NCBI GenBank assembly: GCA_029204225.1
Contig: CM055100.1
Location: forward strand, 60,173,008-60,237,007
DNA from: Diphasiastrum complanatum
Lineage: Eukaryota > Streptophyta > Lycopodiopsida > Lycopodiales > Lycopodiaceae
Reading direction: 5' to 3'
Length of the DNA: 64,000 bases
A model generated the notes under the pieces. That model made no database searches, was not told the DNA's origin, and was given only the letters and a program-made list of their open reading frames with translations. How positions within the stretch are numbered: the stretch's first letter is position 1; each line of letters begins with the position of its first letter. Shown one piece after another: positions 1 through 14,246 of the stretch. The position numbers were made by a program, and so were the translations under genes.

Positions 1-7
1 CACAGAG

Positions 8-360
8 CAGTGATGGAGGGCTGCCTCACTCTTGCACATACTATATGCATTTTTGGTGATTGGAATGGGCGTTGTCCAGCAATGGATAGATCGCTACAAA
101 CCGTCCAAAAGATGAGTGTTTATCAATAGTGTTATGTTCTATCCAGTGATGGATTGCATAGGCATGATAGACTCACATTTGCTCACCAAATCTACACATA
201 GAGACCCTGTTGTTCCACCAATGGATAGGAGAGTCGTCTCCTCTTCAAATATTAATACTATAAATTCATTTATGGCTAACTGTCCAGCGATGGACCATGA
301 ACTTATGCTATCTGTTCATAGACTTCTTCACTTTATTAGCCTCCTCCAACTAGCGATGGA
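8..360. repeat. Degenerate ~68-bp periodic repeat (GATGGA motif)
   Basis: Six copies of a short motif close to CCAGCGATGGA end at about 17, 86, 153, 225, 294 and 360, so spacing is 66-72 bp. Only the motif is conserved and the sequence between copies has drifted. The motif is followed by GG, TA or CC, and no gene family is recognised in either strand. It may be a decayed satellite or a decayed repeat protein of about 23 residues per unit. Confidence 0.4.
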
Positions 361-406
361 AGAATGGACACATTCAAGCCTAGCTCTTATATATGTGCTA
401 TCTTAG

Positions 407-2064
<1,658 letters not shown>

Positions 2065-2067
2065 CCA

Positions 2068-2080
2068 TGTTATCAGAGCC
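2068..2080 (+). other. Primer-binding site of copia 1
   Basis: TGTTATCAGAGCC differs by one base from the common plant element PBS TGGTATCAGAGCC, complementary to the 3' end of initiator tRNA-Met. It lies just after the LTR end. Confidence 0.65.
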
Positions 2081-2093
2081 AAATTAAGCTTCA

Positions 2094-3802
2094 CATGCTA
2101 TTATCACTGATTATGCAAGAATTTGTGAGGTCAATTCAAGGAAAAAGTTGTTTACCACTTTTCTTTGCCTTTTCTTGAAAAGTGTTTGGATCAAAAAGGA
2201 TAGAAACAAGATTTTCAGACCTCTTTATTTCCTTCATCTTAGATCCAAAGATATTTTACAAATTGTTCTTATTGGTCTAGGAGATGACTTTGTAAATTTG
2301 GTCCAAAGTTTTGCCATCCAAGACACCTTGCCCACTATAGAAAAGCTTCATAGTGTATTAGTGGTTGAAGAGTGTAGGATGCTACACACCAAAGCAAGAT
2401 TGAACTCATTGTCTTTGTAGGATGGTGATGAGAAAGCTAATTTCTCATTCAAAGTAAAAAAGAAGACCAATGGAAAGAAGAAGCATTCCAAGGAGGCCAA
2501 AGAAGAGGATGATGAATCAAGCTCAAAGGGCAAGATCAAGTGCTTTTTCTGTGGGAAGAAAGGGCATTTTGCATCAGAATGTACAAGCAAAGCAACATTG
2601 CACATCAAGAGGAGGAGGAGGATGAAGAAGAATCATCCTTGATGGTTTCCAACAAACCTCCATCATCCAAGTGCAACACCAATGATTCTTGGTGGATAGA
2701 TAGTGGGGCTAGCTCCCACATGACATTTCAAAAGGACTATTTCTCCATTTTAAACACTTACAATGATTTACATAGATCTATCTATACAACTAGTAGTCAA
2801 GAGTGTAAGATAAGTGGTATTGGAACCATTCCATTGTATGTTGGATCATCCAAAAGGATGAATCTTGAGAATGTCCTTTATGTTCCTAAGTTAACCAAGA
2901 ATTTGCTTAGTGTTGGCGAATTAATGGATAATGGCCTTAATGTACAATTTAAGCATGGAGTTTGTTCCATCCTTAAAAATGATGAATGTATAGCAAAAGG
3001 TTTCAAACAAGGTAGATTGTTTAAGCTTGGCACTAAAGTTGTTGTGGAGACTGTGAATTTGGCAAAGTGGAGATCTCAAAGGTGGAGCTATGGCACAAAA
3101 AGGTTGGGCCACCCCAACTTCAAAGCTTTGGAAACAATGTGTGCAAAGGAGCTTGCACTCAGCCTCCCCAAGCATTTGTCAAAGTGTGGAAAGATATGTG
3201 AAGCATGTAGCCTCTCAAAGGCTCACAAACTACCTTTCACAAGATCTATCACTCCTCTTGAAATCATCCATTCGGATATTCATAGTTTTTCACATGATTC
3301 TAATGGTGGTGCCAAGTACTATGTAATCTTCATTGATGACTATTCTAGATATTGTTGGATGTACCTCTTGTCTAGAAAATCAATGGTGTATGATTCTTTT
3401 GTAAAGGTCAAGGTATTAAGAAATGATAATGGAGGTGAATATATCTCCAATAAGTTGATTGACTTTTGTAGTTCTAATGGCATAAAGAGAGACTTGTCAT
3501 GTCCATACACCCCTCAACAAAATGGAGTGAGTGAGAGGAGAAATAGATCTCTTTGTGAGTGTGCTAAGGCCTTAAGGCTAGATGCTTCTCTACCCAAACC
3601 ATTTTGGGGTGAGGCAATAACTTGTTCTAATTATTTGTGCAATAGATTGCCCAACCAAGCCATTGAAGGAATCACACCATTTGAAGCTCTATTTGGAGAG
3701 GAGCCCAATCTCAAGGATCTCAAGATTTTTGGATCCATTTGTTATGTACACCAATCCTTGGATACAGGGAAGAAGGATGATGCAACCTCCATCAAAGGCA
3801 TC
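2094..3802 (+). pseudogene. Ty1/copia element 1, truncated gag-protease-integrase
   Basis: Decayed copia polyprotein. Only the C-terminal half of gag is present (2148-2420). A CX2CX4HX4C zinc knuckle (2541-2582) is in a different frame from the downstream ORF, so a frameshift lies between them. The main open frame (about 2540-3802) carries the aspartic protease motif DSGASSH, the GAG-pre-integrase HHCC region and an integrase core with the Asp of HSDIH, the Asp of LRNDNGGEY and the Glu of GVSERRNRS. Sequence between the first Asp region and LRNDNGGEY is shorter than usual, indicating an internal deletion. The frame stops at 3802, exactly where another LTR appears to begin (TGTTAGAA), so reverse transcriptase and RNase H are absent. 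It cannot be autonomous. Confidence 0.85.
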
Positions 3803-5275
<1,473 letters not shown>

Positions 5276-5282
5276 TTTTTTT

Positions 5283-5300
5283 TGGCGCCATTGCCGGGGA
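5283..5300 (+). other. Athila-type primer-binding site
   Basis: TGGCGCCATTGCCGGGGA, preceded by a run of T. From family knowledge this is one base from the PBS typical of plant Athila gypsy elements, which is not the initiator-Met type. It fixes the 5' end and plus orientation of gypsy segment A. Confidence 0.75.
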
Positions 5301-5459
5301 GACGGTGCTAAGCTACTATTTAGATAAAATTTAAGTTTGCATTTTGCTTGAATTTTTTCTTGTTTTCTCATAGGTTTATTACTCACCGACAGGCTTTTGT
5401 CTGTCTTTCCTTTATTATTTTTACTCCCCACTTCTCCGGAGAGCTAGGCAGGCTCCAGA

Positions 5460-5990
5460 CACAGTTCTGTGAGTTCGGCAAGTTATAAATTATAACTCGT
5501 CATTAGAGACTTTACTCGCCCTGTAGCCTATTGTTTGCCAAATCCATTTTTTTACACTTTTCCTCTGCTAACTTTATTCGCCATCAGAGCAGAGTGATCA
5601 ACAAGCTCAAGGACATCTTCTTGGTGACTGGCAAGTTATAACTTATTACTCGCGCTTAGAGCCATTACTCGCCATTTTAATTTTTTCTTCCAATTTTTTA
5701 GGTTCTCGGCCTTTCATTACTCTCTAGTTATAACTCACTCATCAACTTTACTCGCCATCAGAGCCAAGGTGTGTACTCATACTGATCTATATTCCTAGTG
5801 ACCAGCGAGTTATAATTTATTACTCGCCATCAGAGCCATTACTCGCCAGTTATTACTTGCCATCAGTTCCTCATTACTCACCATCTTCACATATTGTTCT
5901 GATCATCATTTTTAGCAAGTGGACAGCTCGACAAATTATAATCCTATTACTCGCGCCTGCTATTACTCGTCCAGTATAACTCGCCATCAA
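5460..5990 (+). repeat. Repetitive leader with TTACTCGCCATCAGAGCC-like units
   Basis: Between the PBS and gag lie a dozen or more imperfect copies of phrases such as TTATAACTC and TTACTCGCCATCAGAGCC, at irregular spacing of roughly 20-90 bp. They do not keep a reading frame. Position in the 5' untranslated leader suggests amplification within the element's RNA leader. Function is unknown. Confidence 0.7.
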
Positions 5991-6313
5991 AGAAATTCTA
6001 GAATTTCTTTTTGTCCTTTTACAATCAGAACCCATCTGTATTTTTCTATATTTTCATTTTTCCCAATTGCCTTTAGGATTCGCAATTACACCGCTTCGCA
6101 TCCATCCATCCGACTTTTGTTTTGATCCTGATTTGATCTTGATCTGAGATTCATTATTGCATCAATTAGATCCTTTATCAGATCTAGTATCTGATCACCT
6201 ATACAACGAAAGTGTATACAAGAAATATACCTGAGGAAAAAGAATCAGAAAAAAGATCAAAAACATCAGAAAGATGAAAAAACTAAAAATAGTCCCAACA
6301 TCCATTTCATTGT

Positions 6314-7754
6314 ATGCATCTGAGATCCAGGAGGAGATTATCCACCCTGGATCCCCCTGAACTTGAGGAATTCATCAACGTACCCATCGAAATATTACCC
6401 AAACCAGTTGATGTAGATCCACCACCAATGGACAATCCTAGGCCATTTGTGCCTCACGTAGTCCGTAATTTCCCCAAGATTGACCTTTCGAGGTTTGATG
6501 GCAAGGGAGATCCGCATTCCACACCCTACTCTATTGGCACAATGTCAAGATGCACCACCCCAACCGCCGCCTAGATTGGCGTTACCACCCATTCCTCCCA
6601 GAACCCAAAGTTTAGTAGTATGAAGTCTGCAGCCAGCTGCTCAGCAGTTGAATATGGTCGAAGTGACCAAATAATCCTACTATCCTGAGGTAGAAGCATA
6701 AGACTGCATTTCATAGATGGTGCGAATGGAGACTTAATACCGATCTACGCCAATCAGCTCAAAGGTATAGGATTTAGAGCTCCCATCAAGTGCTACGGAT
6801 GTGGAGAGAACCATAGAATCACTGAGTGTCCTAACAAGACACAAGACAACTTTGTGCCTCTTTGCCGGGATTCAGCTTACGGACACCCATATCTCACGTG
6901 TCCAAATAGATAGGAGAAGCAAGGAGAAGTCTCTACCCCTCTATATTTGATGAGTGTGGTAGGAGAGGCCAAAGCATCTATGATGCTAGTATTCATCCAG
7001 ACGAGGGCCCAAAAAAAAAAAAAAAAAGAGCCATCCAAGTCTGCTACCACTGGTCCTACTAGTGGATCTTCAAGTTCTTTATACGTAGGTGAGCACCCCA
7101 ACCCCATAGTTGAGCAAAGTAACTTTAGACGCATGAAGGAGTGGGTGAAAGAAGCCCAAGCCCTAGATCAGGCTAGAGAAGCAGCCCAAGAGCAAGATCA
7201 ACATCAGCCTGATGGCGCTAATGATCAACAGCCCACCACTTCCCCTCACTCCCTAGTGAATCCTAGTTTACTGCAGTTTCATCCGTGAGACCAGACAGAA
7301 TGCAAATGAGCATTCTAGTTTTGAAGTCTCTTTCCATAGCAAGAAAGAGAAAAAAGACCACACCGATCATGTAGAGGGAGAGAAACTCAAGGATCTCAAG
7401 GCACTTCTTTGCAAATACCGCGACTGTCTTGCTTGGAATTATGCTAAGCTGAAGGGCATATCACTAGACGTAGTGGTTCACACCATTCCACTAGCTAATG
7501 GTGCAAAACCCACAGTGAGTAGACCTTATAGGTCCAATCCGCACTACGCCCAGCTGATCCAAGAAAAATTGAAAAAGCTTCTAGATGTAGGATTCATCTA
7601 CGAGATGGAACACATTGATTGGGTATCACCTATCGTGGTTGTACCTAAGAAAAATGGAAAACTTAGAATCTGTGTGGACCACAAGAAGCTGAATGACGTA
7701 ACCAACAAGGACCATTTTCCCTTACCATTCACGGAAAATGTGTTGGAGCAGCAG
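6314..7754 (+). pseudogene. Ty3/gypsy segment A: gag and N-terminal half of RT
   Basis: The ATG at 6314 opens an 86-residue gag N-terminus, then stops follow. A zinc-knuckle-like CYGC-GEN-H-RITE-C (6791-6829, CX2CX3HX4C) with a second degenerate knuckle after it marks nucleocapsid. A 113-codon low-complexity Ala/Gln-rich frame at 6947-7288 contains an 18-A run near 7010. From about 7395 the sequence encodes the pre-RT and fingers region of an Athila-like reverse transcriptase (HIDWVSPIVVV, KKNGKLRICVD). This is cut after the PLPF segment at about 7754, where unrelated gag-pol spacer sequence of segment B begins. No protease was recognised. The 5' neighbour is the Athila-type PBS and leader. 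Confidence 0.75.
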
Positions 7755-10700
7755 ATGAGGATATTCTCCCATCCTCTACAGACATTGACACACCCATCAT
7801 CCCACTTATGATGATTGACCCAATTCCTATAGCTTGGTGCCTAGGAGAACCTAGTGTCTCTACTGCCCATGTTTCGGAAGAAGGAATTCTTTCCATGGAT
7901 GATGTAGAAATGACGGATGAACATGTACTCCTATATCTCGATGCACAACCTTATCCACCAAAATCAATCCCTAAGGAGATAAAGACACCAGGACCGTTGG
8001 CTCATGTCCAACTGACATCCAAGGTACCCAACGCACAAACGTATAGACCCAAAACCAAAGTGTATACATGGGATGTGTATCCAGACGAGGTCTGGGATAC
8101 AATCGACGACAATATAATAAGTGAGGTAACCACACCACCCACTCAAAACCCTCAACAACCTCGGTTACAAAAAGATGAAATTATTGATACAAAACTAACC
8201 GAGCATATGCATGTGAAGCTTAAGGAGCCAATAAAGACCTTGTCTAAAGAGCACGAATCCAAACCATTAGACCAAGCTTCCACCTCCGGTAGTGACTCCA
8301 CAAAGGTGATTTCCAAAGTTCCAGAAAACCTTGTGGAACCACCTTCTGATCTTCCATGAAAATTTAAAGATTTCACACTAGATGACGTTGTTATCCAGTT
8401 ACCGTAGCCACACCGGGAACCTACACCAAGTTCCAATTCCTTTGAAGGACCTGCCAAGACAATTCAACTAAACCTTAAAGATCCTGACGAGGAGATAGAT
8501 CGAATAGTTCATGTTGGTGCACATTTGTCATCAACCCAACTTTCTGACCTGGAAACATTACTCTGCAAATAAAGAGATGTATTTGCATGGAATTATACAG
8601 AAATGAAAGGAATCCCACCTGAAATAGTCATCCATAGGATTCCTTTAGAAGACAATGCTAAGCCTGTTAGGACTAAACCTTACCAAAGTAACCTTATCTA
8701 TCGTGAGAGGATCGACAAAGATATTAAGAAATTGCTGGATGCTGGCTTCATTTATGAAGTTCAACATATTGATTGGGTATCACCCATTGTGGTTGTAACC
8801 AAGAAAAATGGCAAGCTTCGTATTTGTGTCGATCTCAAAAATCTTAATGCGGTTACAAAGAAAGACCATTTTTCCTTGTCTTTAATGACCCAAATCCTAG
8901 AGGAAATGGCAGGAGCTAAAGATTTCAGCTTCTTGGATGGATTCAGCGGTTATTTCCTTGTTCAAATAGCCCCTGAAAATAAACATAAAACGGCCTTTGC
9001 AACAGAGAACGAAATTTATGCTTATAACGTTATGCCTTTTCGATTATGCAATGCCCCTTCAATGTTCCAGAGGGTCATGCAACTAGCCTTTCAAGATCTG
9101 CTACATTGGATCGTGAAGATTTATCTCGATGATCTAGGTGTACATTCCTCCGCAGCTACGCACCTTGACGCCCTGGAGAAAATCTTCATTCGTTGTTGTA
9201 GATCTGGAATCTCACTAAACCCTAATAAATGCCAAATATGGGTCACCCATGGGGTCGTACTCGGGCATATAATTTCAAAGGACGGTATTTCTACCGACTA
9301 TAGTGGAAATGCCCTTACCCGCAACAGTGAAGGAAGTCTATGTCTTCCTCGGTCATACAAATTATTATCGCATCTTTATAATCAACTATGCCGGCAAGGC
9401 ACGCCTCGTTTATTTAGTTGTGGTAGATCTTTGCTGGACCGAAGAACGAATTAAGGCCTTTGAGGAGTTGAAAACAGCCCTCACCACAGCTCCCATACTC
9501 CGCTCGTCAGATTACACGAAAGAGTTCCATGTGCATACTGATGCAAGTAAGTATGCCATTGGAGGTCTTCTTGTGCAATCGGACGAGTATGGCAAAGACT
9601 TCCCGATACGTTTCTTGAGCAGACAACTGGTGCCTGCTGAAGTAAACTATACAACCATCGAGAGAGAAGCATTGACGATGGTCTATGTTGTACAACAACT
9701 AAGACATTATTTATTAGGCCAAACCTTTGCATTCTACACAGACTATCAAGCCCTTCTATATATCGTTAATAAATCCTGTAAAACGGGACGTATATCTCGA
9801 TGGCTGTTGATTTTAGATAAATTTAATTTCTGCCTAGTTGTTCAGAAAGGGACCCAACATTTCATGGTGGACCACCTTTCCCGACTACCAAGTGCTAAAA
9901 AAGCAACTGCACCAGTCAACAATGATCTTCCTGATGCATGCCTTTTTCAGATCCATGCTACACCCTTTTGGGCTGAGGTAGTCACTCAGTTCCTAACAAC
10001 AGACAGACTGAAAGAAGGCCTGAGTACGGCGGCAAAAAGAAAAATTTTGCTAAAAGCAGCGCCCTTTCAATTAATTGCGAGACAACTTTACAAAAGGGGC
10101 ATTGACGGTATCATTCGACAATGTGCTTATGAATATGAAATACGACCAATCATATCTCAGGCTCATGAGGGCATCAGAGGTGGCCACTTTTCTGCTAAAG
10201 CCACAACGAAGATTATCCTTCGAGCAGGACTGTGGCGGCCATCTATTTTTAAGGACACATTTGCTGTCATTAAAGCGTGTGATGTCTGTCAACGAGCCAA
10301 GAAGAATACCAAAGCGAACTTCACGCCACTGACTCCCATTATAGAAGGCAAAGTCTTCCATAAGTGGAAAATTGACTTTGTTGGACCAATCAATCCAGCA
10401 GCAAAACATACCCAAGCTCGTTACATCCTCATAGCAATAGATTACGCCACTAAGTGGGTCGAGACTCGAGCAACGAAGGATGCCAACGCAAATACAGTTG
10501 CACGTTTTCTTTACGAAAATATTATTACACGTTTTGGCTGTCCCATAGAGCTAGTTAGTGGCACGACACGCATTTTTTAAATGCTGTCGTTGATACCTCC
10601 TAAGCCATTACCTTGTCATTCACAAAAAAAAGTACACCGTACTATCCTAGATGTAATGGCTAGGCTGAGTCAACTAACAAGACAATATGTGAAATTTTGA

Positions 10701-11257
10701 CCAAGATAGTTGAAACTAGTCGTTTTGATTGGGAAACAAATTTTTTTTCAACTATCTGGGCTTACCGCACCACCCCGAAGATAGCCACTGGGTGGGTTAC
10801 CCCTTTCCACTTAGTATATGGTCAAGAGGCGGTAATGCCAGTAGAATTCTTAGTCCCGTCATTAAGAGTCATGGAAGCTTTTTCAACAGATCTCTGTGAA
10901 AAAGCTACAATCGAACAACAAGTCAAAACCAGGCTATTTACGTTAGCCCAGTTATGCGAGACAAGACTTATATCTGACCATGCACAACTGGTTAACAAAC
11001 AACGCCAAAAGGCCTGGCATGACCATCACCTATGCAATAAAGATCAGCACTTAGGTGACCAGGTGCTTCTTTATACATCAAAGAAGCACCCCGGCAAATT
11101 GAAATTCAGAAGTGAGGGGCCGTATGTTATTCATAGAATCTTTCCTAATGGTGCAATCCAGTTGCAAACACTTGATGGGATACTCCTAGACATTGTCGTA
11201 AACGGTGGTCATCTACGGCGGTATTACAAAGAGTTGTTCTTTGTTGACCCAATTTAA
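7755..11257 (+). pseudogene. Ty3/gypsy segment B: RT, RNase H, integrase (Athila-like)
   Basis: An acidic, Pro-rich linker frame starts at the ATG at 7808 (183 codons). A reverse transcriptase follows in 8603-9300 with KKNGKLRICVD, the FLDGFSGY motif and a YLDD catalytic box near 9122. A frameshift near 9303 moves into RNase H (Asp of HVHTDAS, Glu of TIEREA, Asp of FYTDYQ). The integrase has an intact HHCC zinc motif (HEGIRGGH ... CDVCQ) and the first core Asp (KIDFVG). The region of the second core Asp is damaged: it reads ELVSG-TTR, so the Asp is lost and a stop follows at 10580. The last frame, 10697-11257, covers the integrase C-terminus. Gag and protease are absent. The lineage call is from motif resemblance and the neighbouring PBS. 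Confidence 0.85.
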
Positions 11258-11545
11258 CATCTTTTGCCTAGTATATATTTTACAATCTTTTTATTTTTTT
11301 TATTTTTTATTTTTTATTTTTATTCTATTTTCTTGCTTGTAATTCTCGTTTTGCATGCCTATTTTTCACTTCGTTCCTTGTTTATACTTCATACCATTAC
11401 TTATGTACTTTCTATGCATTTTCTTTTTCTTGTACATACTCATGGGTCATGGATGTTCTAGATCAACAAATAATAGGCTACACCATAGAAAATGATTCTC
11501 ACACTTTAGCCCCCTCATCTCTGTCTCACTGGTATCTCAGGCATA
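11258..11545. other. Non-coding T-rich spacer after gypsy B pol
   Basis: Homopolymer-rich T/A sequence. A hydrophobic 65-codon frame here lacks an ATG start and reflects composition only. Confidence 0.6.
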
Positions 11546-11555
11546 CCAACATTCC

Positions 11556-12441
11556 TTGAGATACACCTTCTTTATAAGAACTTCTACTCTAAGCCACAGC
11601 GGCAGCCGATTTGCAACCTTATGGGTTCCCTCGAGGACCAAATGTTGTCTCAAGGACACTCTAAAAGATAGAGCAAACGACGTGGGGTACATCGATCCCT
11701 CCGTGGACAAGTGGAAGAACAAGGACGGGTACAGAGTGGAAGCCATCAATGACCAGCAGCTGCAAGCAGCATGTGCCTATCTCACCAGATGCACACAAAA
11801 ACCATGAACGAAAGTGCTGAGGGTACCCATGTCCCTGTTTCACATGATGGCAGATTCACGACTGCATGTCCAGAACCTCTATGATTGGGCACAGTTTCTT
11901 TCAAACTACCTTCATGAGTGCATTAAGAACAAACAGCCGATAATAGTACTCGGATATCTCTTGACAGATATCACCCTCCACCAAGTCCAGAACGGACCAA
12001 AGCTTCAACAACACCTGCAGCTTGCAAACAAGACATGGGACATTCCCATTGAGTCAAAAAAGTCCAAGCGTGCACGATCAAGAGCTACTTCACCATCGGG
12101 ATCCCAACCTAAACGAGTAAACACCAGTATACTCTGACTGGTACAGAGGCAAACAAGTCCACAACCCGGACCCACCAGCATCTGCAACCTCCGAAGTTCA
12201 AGAGGCCGATACCTCCAAGGCCCAGTTGCCAGACACAAGGCAACAAATGATGCAAAAAAAGCTTCAAGCTAGGAGCACATCTCCAGCGGGATCAATCTCA
12301 GATGGTTCCACTTTAGATGATGGAAGCTCATCCACGGCCTCACAACAACACTCGTCTCCCTCACATGTCATCGACGGGGATGATGGAGCAACTACCTCTA
12401 CACCAGCACCTGACGCAACAATATCTCAAGTCACCGGTTAG
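11556..12441 (+). pseudogene. Unknown accessory reading frame downstream of gypsy integrase
   Basis: A frame of about 193 codons runs from 11556 to 12137 with one in-frame stop near 11805. It continues after a frame change as a Ser/Thr-rich segment at 12226-12441. Visible features are the motif DPSVDKWKNKDGY, a stretch rich in Gln and Ala (INDQQLQAACAYL), a basic cluster KKSKRARSR that could be a nuclear signal, and two SP-rich low-complexity segments. I do not recognise the family. Its position 3' to integrase on the same strand is where Athila-type elements carry an extra, sometimes envelope-like, ORF. No transmembrane segment is seen, so that assignment is not supported beyond position. 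Confidence 0.4.
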
Positions 12442-12515
12442 CCAGACAAAGTCACCACCCCACGCACATTAATTACCACACCAATGCCACCAACATCACC
12501 ACCGGCACAAGTTTT

Positions 12516-12534
12516 GGGGAGGGGAGGAGTGGGA
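12516..12534 (+). other. Polypurine tract candidate
   Basis: A 19-base run of only G and A (GGGGAGGGGAGGAGTGGGA contains one T). It resembles a plus-strand primer, which normally sits just before a 3' LTR. Here gypsy C reverse-transcriptase sequence follows instead, so any 3' LTR has been lost. Confidence 0.4.
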
Positions 12535-12570
12535 ATATCCACAGATTCAGATTCAGTGAATCTGTGAACG

Positions 12571-14246
12571 CTGACCAAATGCCAATTTCTGGTCACGCAC
12601 GGCATAGTGCTTGGCCACATTGTTTCGAAACATGGTATCACCACTGACGTCAACAAGATCCGCATAATACTTGCATTGCCTGAACCAAGAACTATACATG
12701 AAGTGTACATCATTATGGGGCATTGCAATTATTATTGGAGGTTTGTCCTAAACTTCACTAAGCTGTCCCGTTTAATCTATCAGATGACTATCCAACTAGA
12801 ATGGATAGCCAAAGCCATTGAGGCTTTTCACAAACTTAAGAAGGCCTTAGTTACCGCACCAGTCCTTCGACCTCCTATTTGGATCATAGAATTTCACGTC
12901 CACACAGACATCTCTAACTATGCCATAGAGAGTGTTCTGACGCAACCATGGGAGTACAAAAAGGATTACCCGATCTACTTCGCCAGTAGGCAGTTGATTC
13001 CTGCAGAGATGAACTATACCACCACTGAGCATGAAGCGCTAGCCATGGTGTACAATGTGAAGAAATTCTGCCATTACCTGTTAGCCAACCCATTTGTCTT
13101 CTTCATAGATCATCGAGCCCTACTATATCTGGTAACTAGGCCCTGCACAACTAGGCGGATTACCCGATGGCTGCTGCTTCTCCAAGAGTTCGACTTTAAA
13201 ATTGTCGTTCACAAAGGGAAACAACACTATCTAGCTTATCACCTCTCAAGGATCCAGAATGTTCCCAAGAGTAGAAGGGTCGATGACGAACTCCCTGACG
13301 CCATACTATTCCATGTCAACATTGTCCCTGAGTGGGCTGCTGACAGAGTAGGATATGTTATACTGGGACGTCCTTCCCCTAAGATGAGCAAAGTAGAATG
13401 ACACAGGTTAGTCATTAAATTTGCCCCTTTCACATTGATAGTAGGACAGCTGTATCACATTAGTAACGATGAAATTATATGCCGCTGTGTCCTATCGCAC
13501 GAAGTGTCCCAAGTGGTGAGCATCGCCCATGAAGGAATAGGAGGAGGGCCTTTCATTGTCGAAGCTACCAATAGGAAAGTACTTCAACATGGCATGTGGT
13601 GGCCCACAATGTTCAGAGACATTCATTATCAGGTCAAAAGGTGTGACGTGTGCCAACGGTTCAACCGAACTCATGGAAAGAATAAAATGCCATTACGACC
13701 TATTTTGGCTTAAACATCTTTTGAGAAATGGGACATTGACTATGTCGGCCCTATTCGTCCGGCACCCCGTGGCTTGCAAGCTCGATATTCATTGTAGCTA
13801 TTGACTACTTGACCAAATGGGTGGAAGCCAAGGCAGTGAGAAAGACTGATGCCAACTCTACTATCAAATTCCTATATGAGAACGTCTTGGTCCATTTTGG
13901 GTGCCCATTAGAACTCATGAGTGATCGCGGAACGCATTTCCTAAACAAGACTACCACTAACCTATTATCCTCTTATCTGGTTGTCCATAGACAGAGTACC
14001 CCCTATTATCCACGTTGTAACAGACAAGCAGAATCATCAAACAAAATCCTCTATGAAATTATCACGAAGATGGTTGAAGCTTCACGATCTGATTGGGAAC
14101 ACAAGCTTCATGCAACTTTATGGGCTTTTAGAACCACATTCAAAGTGAGTACTGGACAAACTCCATTTCAGATGGTGTATGGACAGGAAGCCGTAATGCC
14201 TGTTGAATTTGTCGTTCGAAGTCTAAGAGTCGCCATCACCGAATGA
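12571..14246 (+). pseudogene. Ty3/gypsy segment C: C-terminal RT, RNase H, integrase
   Basis: It begins mid-RT at the conserved phrase VLGHIVSKHGI and continues into RNase H with Asp (HVHTDIS), Glu (TTEHEAL) and Asp (FFIDHRA). The fourth acidic residue is lost (LAYHLSR where VDHLSR is usual). The integrase zinc motif has the second His replaced by Pro (GGGPF), but CDVCQ remains. The core keeps Asp (DIDYVG), Asp (ELMSDRGTH) and Glu (AESSNK). Frame changes occur near 13400, 13713 and 13800. The 5' half of RT is missing. The piece may come from the same family as segments A and B, but RT residues between the end of A and the start of C are absent, so it is not a simple nested insertion. Confidence 0.85.

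Noticed and set aside
11264-11461. Hydrophobic 65-codon frame that could look like an envelope membrane segment
   Set aside because: It starts at TTG in a poly-T tract. The hydrophobicity is a by-product of T-rich codons.
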